Assembly: GCF_030540765.1 (NCBI RefSeq)
Contig: NZ_JAUOEL010000013.1
Coordinates: forward strand, 1 to 54,807
Reading direction: 5' to 3'
Source of the DNA: Flavivirga jejuensis
Lineage (GTDB): Bacteria > Bacteroidota > Bacteroidia > Flavobacteriales > Flavobacteriaceae
DNA: 54,807 nucleotides
Shown in pieces: positions 36,680-45,239 of the stretch. Position 1 is the first letter of the stretch. Each line of letters begins with the position of its first letter. Below the pieces are notes generated by a model, which did no database searches, had not been told where the DNA came from, and saw nothing but the letters and a program-made list of their open reading frames with translations. The translations under genes were made by a program, and so were the position numbers.

Positions 36680-39613
36680 TTATGAACCTAATACTCTTAA
36701 AGCTTCATTTCCATTATTTTGTATTGCATCATCTGAAGCTGCTATAATTGTACTAAGCTTTTCAGATAATAAAACAGAACTTATACCTGGTTGTACAATA
36801 GTAAATTTAAACCTAAGTTGCTTATTTTGAGCCAAAATATTATTAAAATCAATTAGAGTACCTCTTTTAAACTTTTCATTTTTGTTATGACCCCTATGGT
36901 TCATCTTTTTCTTAAATCCATTTCGGTTAGAAGTCCAAAGTTGTGATTTAATAGCTTGCATGCAAACTTCATAAACATCACCTACTCTATCTCCTGGATT
37001 TGGACCACTAGATCCTTTAACATGAAATAGTTCAATTAAAATATCATTTGCATTATCATTTATGCTAATATGATCAGCAACTTCTCCTGTACCATGATCA
37101 TAAATTAAAACATTAGGGTTAGTTCCTAAAATATATTCATCAAGAGAATCATGTATTGAGTTTCTATTTCCATTATCTATCTTCGATTGTGCATCTTCAT
37201 AAAATTCAATAGTAATGTCAGTATTTAAAGCTTCCCAATCAATACTTTCAACTCTATCTGGATCAAAATATAATTCTCCCTCTTGTGAGGGTTTATGATA
37301 ATCATGATTTATAACATTAGCAAACTCATTTAAATATAAGTGAAGAGGGAAGTCATCTAAATAATCCAATATATCAATTGTATTATTACCATATTTTATG
37401 ATATAATTTCCTTTCTCATTATCACTTTCAAATAAATAATATTCTTCAAAATCATATGTCAAATCAATTGTAATTATATCATTCGTTAAATAAAAATATA
37501 ATTTATCCTCATCAGATTTATCTTTATCAATAACTATTTCAAAGTCCAATAATTGATAAGTAGCAGAAATTTCATCTTCTTCCATTACATTTAATAATGG
37601 TGGATTATGGAATGTATCACCATTCCAAGTTGAAGAAATAACTGTAAATGGAAACTTTGATATAGGAGTGCCAATAGAAAGATTGTCTAATCCTGTTTTT
37701 GTAGAAACAGTTTTATCACTAACTATTTTTTCTCCAAGCAATTTACACCATTTAATTAATTTTGGAATCTTTTCATATGCATTACTCCAAACTTTTGCAC
37801 CACTACTATATCCAATTGTAATTGATTCTCCCTTTGATTTAGCTTTACCAAAAACATGTCCATTAGCGTAAAGCCTACCGTGGCTTTTTCGTATAGATTT
37901 TTCAGCATTTGCTCCTGAAATAGTCCGATAAGACTCTCCACTATTTGGTGACTTATTTTGCATCCCAATATTGAAAAACTCTGTATCATCAAGATCAACT
38001 AAAACTTTATTAATTTCGTGTTTTGATATTCTTTCATATACTCCATTGGAAAATTCTTCTATCACATCGTCATAAAATTGCAGAGTTCTAATAGACGATG
38101 AATGGATAAATATTAATCCATTCTTCTCATCATAAAAAATTACAAACAAATAATATTTAGTATTGACAATTTGTTCAGATTTAATCCACTTTGGCTTAAT
38201 TGTCTCTCTTGTTACAAAAATAAGTGCAGCATTTTCTTCACTAATACCTTCATGAATAACTTCATGGTTTGGAATATCTATTTCACCATAAATATTAAAC
38301 TCTTCGGTTTTATAGACTTTGACATGAAAGTATGGATTAAGATTGTATAACGAAAATTGATCGTCATCATCTTCAGAACTAGAAGTTAATTCAAATGTAT
38401 CCAGCACTTCTTTAATTTCATCTTCTTCAATTATAGTTTGCTCACTTAAATCTTTAATTATATCATTCCATATTGCTCCTTCTGCAAAAAGCTGTTTACG
38501 GCCAATAGTAATATTATTTGGTATTGCTATAAATTTAGCTTCTCCTATATTTTCTGCATTTGTTCTAGCAAACCTTCCAATGAACTGTAAAGTAACTGCT
38601 AGTGATTTATGAGGTTGATGAATTACTCCAATCTTCAAATTTGGAAAGTCAAATCCTTCACCGAGCATATCAACACATATAATACCATCTAATTCCCCTT
38701 TTTTAAGCTTTGCTATTGTTTGCCTAATATATCTATAGGTTTTAGTACTATCTACCCTTCTTAGTCTTAGCGTTGTGTTATCTTGATATAAATCGTTGAG
38801 TTCTTTTGCATTAACTTTAGAACTAGTCCTAACCATTATATAATGTTTCAATCCAGCTAAACGATCTTGTTTGAAAATTTTGTCAGCTTCTCTCGCTATT
38901 GCTAAATCTGGATCTACTCCTTCTTCAACTTTTACTGCATAATAACCTATTTCTCCAAATATTTTATCTTCATATGCTTTAGACAAAGGATAATTAAATG
39001 CAGTAATTCCTTTGATTTCTTTTTTATCCCTTCTAAATGGTGTAGCTGTAAAATATACCTTTTTAGCATTCTCAAATGCCTCTACAGTATTTGACCAAGT
39101 ATATGCAGGAACATGATGAGCTTCATCAACTAAAATTAAATCAAATAAATCTTCAGGAGGTGATAGTGTATCATTTATACCTTCGTTAATTGATTTAGGT
39201 ATACCAATAACTACATCATAATCATTAAGCTCCTCCCACTCTTGAATATTGGTAATTGGAGACTTTATTTCCTTTACTTTAGGAGTATTTAAGTCATTAT
39301 GAAAAACATTGCAATATTTTAAAGTTTCAAGATCATTAAATTCTTTAAATATTTGTCCTCGTACTAAAACACTAGAACTTAATACAAGAACTCTTTTAGC
39401 TTGTAATAAAAATGCAGCCAACACTAGAACTGCGGTTTTACCAGAACCTGTTGGCATTATAATAATCGCTGGTGTTTCTTTTCGTATTGTAAAATGTGAA
39501 CCAATAGCATGTATTGCACCTATTTGTGCATTACGAAGGCCCCTAATACCTTCTTTAGCTATTGGTAAATTTATTCTAGAGTAATTCTCAGAAAAGTATA
39601 CCATAAAAAGCAA
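36680..39613 (-). CDS. SF2 helicase with possible C-terminal nuclease domain
   Basis: A 977-residue cargo protein. Helicase motifs: Walker A MPTGSGKT (53-60), DEAH box LVDEAHH (161-167), TAT at 189-191, motif V DMLGEGFDFP (315-324), motif VI QFIGRFAR (343-350): a type I restriction/DEAD-like SF2 core. Residues about 400-820 are unassigned. Near the C-terminus YDHGTGEVADHI (838-849), then ILIELFHVKGS (858-868) and GDVYEVCMQAIKSQLW resemble a PD-(D/E)xK-type nuclease (D847, E861 or H864, K866 as candidates). No methylase or specificity subunit is adjacent. It stands alone inside the mobile element, so a single-gene anti-phage function is plausible but unproven. Start could be Met4. Confidence 0.75.
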   Translation of the reverse strand: MLFMVYFSENYSRINLPIAKEGIRGLRNAQIGAIHAIGSHFTIRKETPAIIIMPTGSGKTAVLVLAAFLLQAKRVLVLSSSVLVRGQIFKEFNDLETLKYCNVFHNDLNTPKVKEIKSPITNIQEWEELNDYDVVIGIPKSINEGINDTLSPPEDLFDLILVDEAHHVPAYTWSNTVEAFENAKKVYFTATPFRRDKKEIKGITAFNYPLSKAYEDKIFGEIGYYAVKVEEGVDPDLAIAREADKIFKQDRLAGLKHYIMVRTSSKVNAKELNDLYQDNTTLRLRRVDSTKTYRYIRQTIAKLKKGELDGIICVDMLGEGFDFPNLKIGVIHQPHKSLAVTLQFIGRFARTNAENIGEAKFIAIPNNITIGRKQLFAEGAIWNDIIKDLSEQTIIEEDEIKEVLDTFELTSSSEDDDDQFSLYNLNPYFHVKVYKTEEFNIYGEIDIPNHEVIHEGISEENAALIFVTRETIKPKWIKSEQIVNTKYYLFVIFYDEKNGLIFIHSSSIRTLQFYDDVIEEFSNGVYERISKHEINKVLVDLDDTEFFNIGMQNKSPNSGESYRTISGANAEKSIRKSHGRLYANGHVFGKAKSKGESITIGYSSGAKVWSNAYEKIPKLIKWCKLLGEKIVSDKTVSTKTGLDNLSIGTPISKFPFTVISSTWNGDTFHNPPLLNVMEEDEISATYQLLDFEIVIDKDKSDEDKLYFYLTNDIITIDLTYDFEEYYLFESDNEKGNYIIKYGNNTIDILDYLDDFPLHLYLNEFANVINHDYHKPSQEGELYFDPDRVESIDWEALNTDITIEFYEDAQSKIDNGNRNSIHDSLDEYILGTNPNVLIYDHGTGEVADHISINDNANDILIELFHVKGSSGPNPGDRVGDVYEVCMQAIKSQLWTSNRNGFKKKMNHRGHNKNEKFKRGTLIDFNNILAQNKQLRFKFTIVQPGISSVLLSEKLSTIIAASDDAIQNNGNEALRVLGS

Positions 39614-39682
39614 TTTATATTAACTCTAAATATATAAATTTTAACAGTTAAAAACTTACAGAATCCCGTAATTAATAAAAAA

Positions 39683-39862
39683 TTAAATAATCGTTTCCAT
39701 TCCACACACATTATACTTCCCTCCTAAGTCGTCGCATAAAAAGTGTTCCATTAACATTGTAAAGAAACTTTTGAGAATGATTTTTTTGAAGAAACTGTAG
39801 TAACAACTTTCGCTTTTAACCAAAGTACCGTTCATAACGCAGTACACTATAGTACAAAACAT
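39683..39862 (-). CDS. Possible small hypothetical protein
   Basis: A 59-codon frame (MFCTIVYCVMNGTLV...) beginning 1 bp after the DnaC-like gene stops. Hydrophobic with several Cys. No family recognised. Its position directly behind the ATPase gene is the only support. Confidence 0.3.
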   Translation of the reverse strand: MFCTIVYCVMNGTLVKSESCYYSFFKKIILKSFFTMLMEHFLCDDLGGKYNVCGMETII

Positions 39863-39863
39863 A

Positions 39864-40526
39864 TTATTTCCTTTTATCTCCACTCTCTTTATCAAAAGCC
39901 ACCAAATTAAAAAGCTGTCGCATCCGAGAGCGCACCCGATTACCATAGCGTTCTTCCAATTCCTGGGCATTAAGATTGGTAGTAGCATGTGTTTTTATCT
40001 TGTTTTCTAAAAACAAATCATAACGAGATAAAAGAATTTCCCCCATGACATTACAATCTTTACCATAATGCCTCCCTATAGGTTCCACTCCCAAATCATC
40101 AAAACAAAAATACTGACCATCACCATAATCTTCAATGGTTTTATAGCCAATATGATTAAATCCAAAAACAATATTTCTTGCTGGTATCATTTTATAAGGT
40201 TTTTGATGCGGTACAGTATATCTCAATAACTTCATTAAACTTGTTTTTCCACAGCCAACAGGACCAGACAATAGAATGCCTTTATTGATATCAATATCTA
40301 AACGCTTACAATTTGCTTCATCTTTGATAAAATAATTACATAGCTTAAAAATAATCTCTCGATCTTCCTCTATAATTTTAAATTTTTCCCCAAACAGTAA
40401 CTTACCCTTGGTATTGAGATAAGCAAGCATCATATCAAAATCATAAATGATTTCATTCACTTTCAGTTCTCCTAAGTGATATTGTTTCTTGCCTTCGGTA
40501 ATGATATGCGGGCTTACATTTTTCAT
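39864..40526 (-). CDS. DnaC-like AAA+ ATPase
   Basis: 220 residues: Walker A GPVGCGKTSL, Walker B YFCFDDLG, and the sensor/arginine-finger region HATTNLNAQELEERYGNRVRSRM in part. Resembles helicase loaders encoded by mobile elements. It overlaps the upstream gene by 4 bp, so the two form a unit, probably for replication of the excised element. Confidence 0.8.
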   Translation of the reverse strand: MKNVSPHIITEGKKQYHLGELKVNEIIYDFDMMLAYLNTKGKLLFGEKFKIIEEDREIIFKLCNYFIKDEANCKRLDIDINKGILLSGPVGCGKTSLMKLLRYTVPHQKPYKMIPARNIVFGFNHIGYKTIEDYGDGQYFCFDDLGVEPIGRHYGKDCNVMGEILLSRYDLFLENKIKTHATTNLNAQELEERYGNRVRSRMRQLFNLVAFDKESGDKRK

Positions 40527-41062
40527 AGTGGCTCATCATAATTTTTATCAGAACTAGTCTTTAAGTTGTCCTGATATGGAACAGTTGCCATTTGTTTTTC
40601 TTCAGTTTCAGAATTTTTATTATTCGAAATTTTAAAATTTTCGCGTTTGTTTATGTTTTTATTGTTTTCTATAGTTTGTATATGTTTGTTTATACGTACC
40701 AATGCTTGTCCAGTGCTTGTCTCGATATTGGTACGACTTGAGTACAGAACTTGTTCGGTACTTGTCCCAAAATCGAACATCTTAATTTTACTACCTTTAA
40801 ATGGATTATGCGATGGTGAATACAGCAAGTAATTCCAATGGCTTAATTCTTTAATGCAACGGTGATACGTAGACTTTGATCCGATTTTAGAATACGCCAT
40901 AACTTCTTCCCTATTGATATAGAATTCTTCCTTAAAAAAGCTACTATTCCAAAGCTGAAACAAGGCGATATACAAACTAATATGGGTTGGATTTATACGA
41001 CTGTCTTTAGAAAATTGCACAAACACACCATTGAGGTGTTTGATGTAGTTAACGTCTTCCAA
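40523..41062 (-). CDS. Hypothetical winged-helix-like protein of the element
   Basis: 179 residues. The N-terminal 90 residues (NPTHISLYIALFQLW, YINREEVMAYSKIGSKSTYHRCIKELSHWNYL) look like a replication-initiator/winged-helix domain; the rest is charged and low complexity (ENNKNINKRENFKISNNKNS). Common next to the DnaC-like gene in Bacteroidota elements. Function inferred only from context. Confidence 0.6.
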   Translation of the reverse strand: MEDVNYIKHLNGVFVQFSKDSRINPTHISLYIALFQLWNSSFFKEEFYINREEVMAYSKIGSKSTYHRCIKELSHWNYLLYSPSHNPFKGSKIKMFDFGTSTEQVLYSSRTNIETSTGQALVRINKHIQTIENNKNINKRENFKISNNKNSETEEKQMATVPYQDNLKTSSDKNYDEPL

Positions 41063-41068
41063 AGCAAC

Positions 41069-41347
41069 TTAAAACTGATTATGAATCCTGTTCTTTTCTA
41101 GCACTTCCATGATTTCTTGATAATCATAATACAATAGACCTCCAACTTTTGTATACGGCAATGTGCCATTAATACGTAAGTTTTGTAATGCACCTGGAGA
41201 GATTCCTAAAAGGTCTCTGACTTCTGGAGATTTGAGCCATTTTTTTGATGAAAGACCAGATTGATTGGTAAGTAGCTGTTTAATATCATCGAGTAGTTCC
41301 ATTTTAAACTCTCTGAGGTCTTCGGTGGTAATGATTGTTGTTCCCAT
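41069..41347 (-). CDS. Excisionase-like helix-turn-helix protein
   Basis: 92 residues from Met at 41347 (MGTTIITTEDLREFKMELLDD); a longer frame starts at 41383. C-terminal MerR/excisionase-type HTH: KSPEVRDLLGISPGALQNLR then GTLPYTKVGGLLYYDYQEI. Such proteins direct excision or control mobile-element genes. Six bases separate it from the next gene. Confidence 0.82.
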   Translation of the reverse strand: MGTTIITTEDLREFKMELLDDIKQLLTNQSGLSSKKWLKSPEVRDLLGISPGALQNLRINGTLPYTKVGGLLYYDYQEIMEVLEKNRIHNQF

Positions 41348-41383
41348 ATTTGTAAAACTGTTTTTAGAAAACAAAGCCGTCAA

Positions 41384-41652
41384 TGATTATAAATTTTTAA
41401 ACGACGGCTTTGAATTGATTTGACATTCGTTTGACAAACTTGAAGAGATTTATTTAGTTTTATTCACCAGTTGACCCGACTCTGGTAAAAATTTAACATT
41501 TTGATTTTTTGGGATATTTTGAAGAGATATGATTGTTTTTATGAAGTTTAAGCAGTCAATTGTCCTTAAAAGAAATTAATTGTTTGATAAGAAACTTATA
41601 AACAGGAGGTAAACCGAGTACTGTTAATTTTTAACAATTCTTAGTATGATTA
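41384..41652. other. Regulatory gap between rteC and excisionase
   Basis: No gene. It holds the upstream region of the excisionase-like operon; CAATTGATTTGACATTCGTTTGACA-type motifs near 41415 may be promoter -33 elements, not resolved. Confidence 0.3.
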
Positions 41653-42465
41653 TTATGAATCATTTTTCTCAATTTCATTGATTAAACCAATTGATAATTC
41701 ATCCAAAAATTTAGTTCTACTATTTTTACGCAGCCTTATTTCGGAGTAAGTTTTGTAAAAATCGCCCAGTTCAAAATTGAATAGCTTTTGTAACTCAATA
41801 GCAATCTCCTTTATTTCTAACTTACCATTATTGATGACACGGCTGTGATATAAAGCATATATCAATTCAGTTAATGCTACCTTACTTGAAGTCCACTTTA
41901 GATTGGAATGACTCGATGGATTGGAATAACAATTTGAGCGGTCTTCCAAATAGCTTATAAATCGTTTATAAGCATTAATTTTTGCCAATAACAAATCATG
42001 TGAAGTATTAAAATCTAAATCATAAAAATAATAATCGGTATGCATCATCATGATCTGAATTGACTGATTTCTTGTAAAATAACAAACATCCAGATGTGTT
42101 TGCCCTTGCTCAATATAATTCACAAAATCTAAGTGATTTACTAAAAATTGATGTCGCCTATTTATATTTTTTTTAATAAACTTTTGTTGCATTTTTTCGC
42201 TCGTTTTGGATAGTTGGCTTTCAAAAGCATATACTTCCAAATAATAAATAAGATAGCTTAATGGTATTTGTTTAATATTTTTAAAAAACTGTATTTTATC
42301 TTCCTCTTTTGAAAAACCTTTTGAAACAACTTCACATTTAAATATTTGAAGATACTTTCTACAAACTTCAATAGCTGCTGTTGACTTTTTAATAATATCC
42401 CATGAAGATTTTTCAATATTGTGTAATTGATTTTGAAAATCTTTTATTAATGAGGGAGCGTGCAT
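41653..42465 (-). CDS. rteC: RteC-domain protein
   Basis: 270 residues with RteC features: YLIYYLEVYAFESQLSKTSE, FVNYIEQGQTHLDVCYFTRN, DYYFYDLDFNTSHDLLLAKI, and KWTSSKVALTELIYALYHS. In CTnDOT RteC activates excision genes as part of the RteABC cascade. No RteA/RteB sensor pair is visible here. It is the last gene I can tie to the element by family. Confidence 0.85.
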   Translation of the reverse strand: MHAPSLIKDFQNQLHNIEKSSWDIIKKSTAAIEVCRKYLQIFKCEVVSKGFSKEEDKIQFFKNIKQIPLSYLIYYLEVYAFESQLSKTSEKMQQKFIKKNINRRHQFLVNHLDFVNYIEQGQTHLDVCYFTRNQSIQIMMMHTDYYFYDLDFNTSHDLLLAKINAYKRFISYLEDRSNCYSNPSSHSNLKWTSSKVALTELIYALYHSRVINNGKLEIKEIAIELQKLFNFELGDFYKTYSEIRLRKNSRTKFLDELSIGLINEIEKNDS

Positions 42466-42714
42466 GTTATTTTTAATATACCTTTTTAAACAAAACCTTG
42501 ACTTAAATTTCTATCATAAAACTTGTTTGAAATTGTTTCGGTTTGTTAAAGTTCAATAGAATATAGTATTAAAAAAAACAATTATTCCCATCATTTATAA
42601 ATCAAGAGTAGAGATTTATAAATGATGGAAATAAAAAAATAAATTTTTAAAATATTAGGATTGCTATAATAATCTGAGAACCTATAAAAACTCTCTAAAA
42701 GTAAAATGGCATTA

Positions 42715-44916
42715 TTAGATCTCTGTATTTTCTAATTGATACTCAGGATGTCCAGTTTGCCATAATATGAATGAGAAAATATCAGCCCATTCCTCATATA
42801 TTTTTAATTCATTATTTGTACCATTATGTCCAGAATTAAAATCAATATTAAGTAAGACAGGCTTTTTAAGCATATTTGAATTTTGTAATCTTGCAATAAA
42901 TTTACCTGTCATCCATGGGTTAACCAAAGGATCATTCATTCCAATAGTCATATAAGTCGCAGGGTAATCAATACTATCTCTAATATGTAAATAAGAATCC
43001 ATTTCTATTAAACCCATACATTCAATTGAATCCTTAACAGTTCCAAACTCCTTATAATTAGAACCACCTCCACCTGCTTCCGCTTCCGCCCTTAAAGGGT
43101 TCATTAATCCTGCCTGAGAAATTACGACAGAAAACAAATCAGGACGTTCAGTCATAGCTCTACCAACCACTATTCCCCCTGCACTTGCTCCATATATGGC
43201 AGTATGATTTTTAGAAGTAAATTTTTCATCTATAAGGTATTCGGTACAAGCAATTAGATCTTTCCATGAATTAGACTTAGTTGTTTTAAAACCATCTTCA
43301 TGCCAGTTTTCACCCTTTTCACCACCCCCTCTAACATGTGAAATACAAAATATGCCCCCGTTTGCAACAAAATTTAACATCAATGGTGAAAAATAGGGGC
43401 TTTCTATATCTCCATAAGCACCATAAGCATATACAAATACAGGATTTTTACTATCTCTTTTAATGTTTTTATTATAAATAATAGATAAAGGAACCTCTTT
43501 TCCATCATGAGAAGTAACTAGTACTTCTTCTGCAATGATATTTTTAAATTCTGGATATTCACTTTTAGGAGAGAGGTTGTCTTCTAAAAAACTGTTGTCC
43601 TCTGAAATATATTTATAACGGATATCATCGTTTACCCATCCACTTGTTGAAATCCATAATTCTTTATGATTAATAGATTTAGCGTATAGACTAATTTCCC
43701 CTGCTTTTTTTGGTGTTTTTAAATTAATCTCTATACCATCACTTATTTTATACAAACTAGCTTGAACACCATATTTTTGAGTGGTATAAAAAATGGCATT
43801 CTTTGTAACTTCAAAATCGTTTATAATTTCTGTTTTCCTTTCTTTAGCAATTACCTTAGGTTTTTTAAAATTTAATTCATTTATAGTTACTGATGCTATT
43901 TTTTTATTTGGAGCATTTTGTGCTGATAAAAAAACAAACTCGTTATCTAAAAACACACCTTTGTTTGTAACTACTTTTTGTTCTTTTGAATATAATGGTT
44001 TCCAGTTAAGCTTCCCTTTTTTTATATCTGATATTTCAGCATAAAAAGTATTCCAATAACTATCAACTCCAGCAACATATCCTAAAAGGTATTTATCAGT
44101 GCTAGATTTTATTTTTGCAATAGGATATTCATTAGGATTTATATTAAGTTTTGGATGTGATTTATTTCCAAAAACAAACCTTAAATCATTAGGTTTATTA
44201 TTTAATAAATAAAGTACAGATTGAGAATTTTGTTTAAATTTTGGATTTGAGATATCTGAGCCTGGAAAGTAAAGAAAGATGAAACCACTATTATCGGGCA
44301 ACCAACTAACTCCTAAAAAATTGGTAGGCCATGCATTATTGAGAACTTGTGGCATTGGTTTTTTAGTTTTCATGTCGATAATTATCATTTCTGATAATTC
44401 TCTTCCTGAATGTGAAAGTGAAACAACTATAAAATTAGCATCCCAACTAGGGCTTATATAATTTATAACATAGTCTTCCTTTGATTCAGGCTTAAATGAT
44501 TTAGGATCGAATAATAAAGACTCATTTTCATTTTTTTTATAATAAAGTTTATAATAACTTTCTTCAACGTTTCTTTTTAAATAAAACCAAGTATTATTTT
44601 CAGTTATCTTTATTTTCGAAGTTCTAAATGATTCTCTGTTATCTATTTCACTCAATGTTTTAATTAAAGAGTTTCTCCCAGAGATGTTTCTCAATAAATT
44701 TTCAGCATAAATATCTTGATTTTTGTACCAATTAATATTAACCGAATCATTAATATTCTCCAAATTTCTATATCTATCTATTATTTCTTTCCCATAATAG
44801 TGATCAACAACTAATTCGCCTTTTATTATTGGAGGGTTATATATCTCGATATCTGTTGAATATTTAACACAAGAAACTAGAATAAATAAAATTATAATAA
44901 ACTGTATTTTTTTCAT
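42715..44916 (-). CDS. Prolyl oligopeptidase-family (S9A) lipoprotein
   Basis: 733 residues. Signal peptide with lipobox LVSC (Cys16), so periplasmic or outer-membrane anchored. N-terminal seven-bladed propeller domain, then an alpha/beta-hydrolase domain with triad Ser578 (YGASAGG), Asp662 (GMNDPL) and His697 (SGHNG). Cleaves short peptides after proline. It follows, on the same strand, a GG-leader peptide gene whose C-terminus contains its only proline (KKKTPGRS), so the peptide may be a substrate. Prolyl oligopeptidases mature some class III lanthipeptides, but no lanthionine enzymes are present here. Confidence 0.9.
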   Translation of the reverse strand: MKKIQFIIILFILVSCVKYSTDIEIYNPPIIKGELVVDHYYGKEIIDRYRNLENINDSVNINWYKNQDIYAENLLRNISGRNSLIKTLSEIDNRESFRTSKIKITENNTWFYLKRNVEESYYKLYYKKNENESLLFDPKSFKPESKEDYVINYISPSWDANFIVVSLSHSGRELSEMIIIDMKTKKPMPQVLNNAWPTNFLGVSWLPDNSGFIFLYFPGSDISNPKFKQNSQSVLYLLNNKPNDLRFVFGNKSHPKLNINPNEYPIAKIKSSTDKYLLGYVAGVDSYWNTFYAEISDIKKGKLNWKPLYSKEQKVVTNKGVFLDNEFVFLSAQNAPNKKIASVTINELNFKKPKVIAKERKTEIINDFEVTKNAIFYTTQKYGVQASLYKISDGIEINLKTPKKAGEISLYAKSINHKELWISTSGWVNDDIRYKYISEDNSFLEDNLSPKSEYPEFKNIIAEEVLVTSHDGKEVPLSIIYNKNIKRDSKNPVFVYAYGAYGDIESPYFSPLMLNFVANGGIFCISHVRGGGEKGENWHEDGFKTTKSNSWKDLIACTEYLIDEKFTSKNHTAIYGASAGGIVVGRAMTERPDLFSVVISQAGLMNPLRAEAEAGGGGSNYKEFGTVKDSIECMGLIEMDSYLHIRDSIDYPATYMTIGMNDPLVNPWMTGKFIARLQNSNMLKKPVLLNIDFNSGHNGTNNELKIYEEWADIFSFILWQTGHPEYQLENTEI

Positions 44917-44960
44917 TATTCTTTTAAAGTTTTACAAATTACAAATTGAATAAATAACAC

Positions 44961-44990
44961 ACACCCCAAGAAAAATTATCTTGAGGTGCA
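44961..44990 (-). terminator. Attenuator hairpin between peptide gene and peptidase gene
   Basis: CACCCCAAGA/TCTTGAGGTG (one mismatch) around an AAAATTA loop. Located between the peptide stop (45016) and the peptidase start (44916), it could reduce read-through so that precursor exceeds peptidase. Confidence 0.55.
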
Positions 44991-45015
44991 AAATAAAATA
45001 ATTTTAATCTCATTA

Positions 45016-45153
45016 TTATGATCTACCTGGGGTTTTCTTTTTGTTTTTATCAATAATAACCCCATCTCCGCCTCCTATAATCACTTTTAAATTTTTAAAA
45101 GTAAAGTCCTTAAAATTGTTTAAATCTGTTTTTTTGTTTTTCAAATTATTCAT
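45016..45153 (-). CDS. Double-glycine-leader peptide (candidate signal or RiPP precursor)
   Basis: 45 residues: leader MNNLKNKKTDLNNFKDFTFK then NLKVIIGG, followed by a short core GDGVIIDKNKKKTPGRS. GG leaders are cut by C39-type exporters such as the one at 52428. Unlike the other peptides in this cluster, the core is hydrophilic and basic, so it is unlikely to insert in membranes; a pheromone or a modified product is more plausible. It lies between a TPR-AraC regulator gene and a prolyl oligopeptidase gene, all on the minus strand. Confidence 0.7.
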   Translation of the reverse strand: MNNLKNKKTDLNNFKDFTFKNLKVIIGGGDGVIIDKNKKKTPGRS

Positions 45154-45239
45154 AAATATATGTATTATATGTTATAGGTACCAATAATATAAAAATCTTG
45201 TTATACTAATAGTTAATAAAATAACGAACTAGTCTAGAT

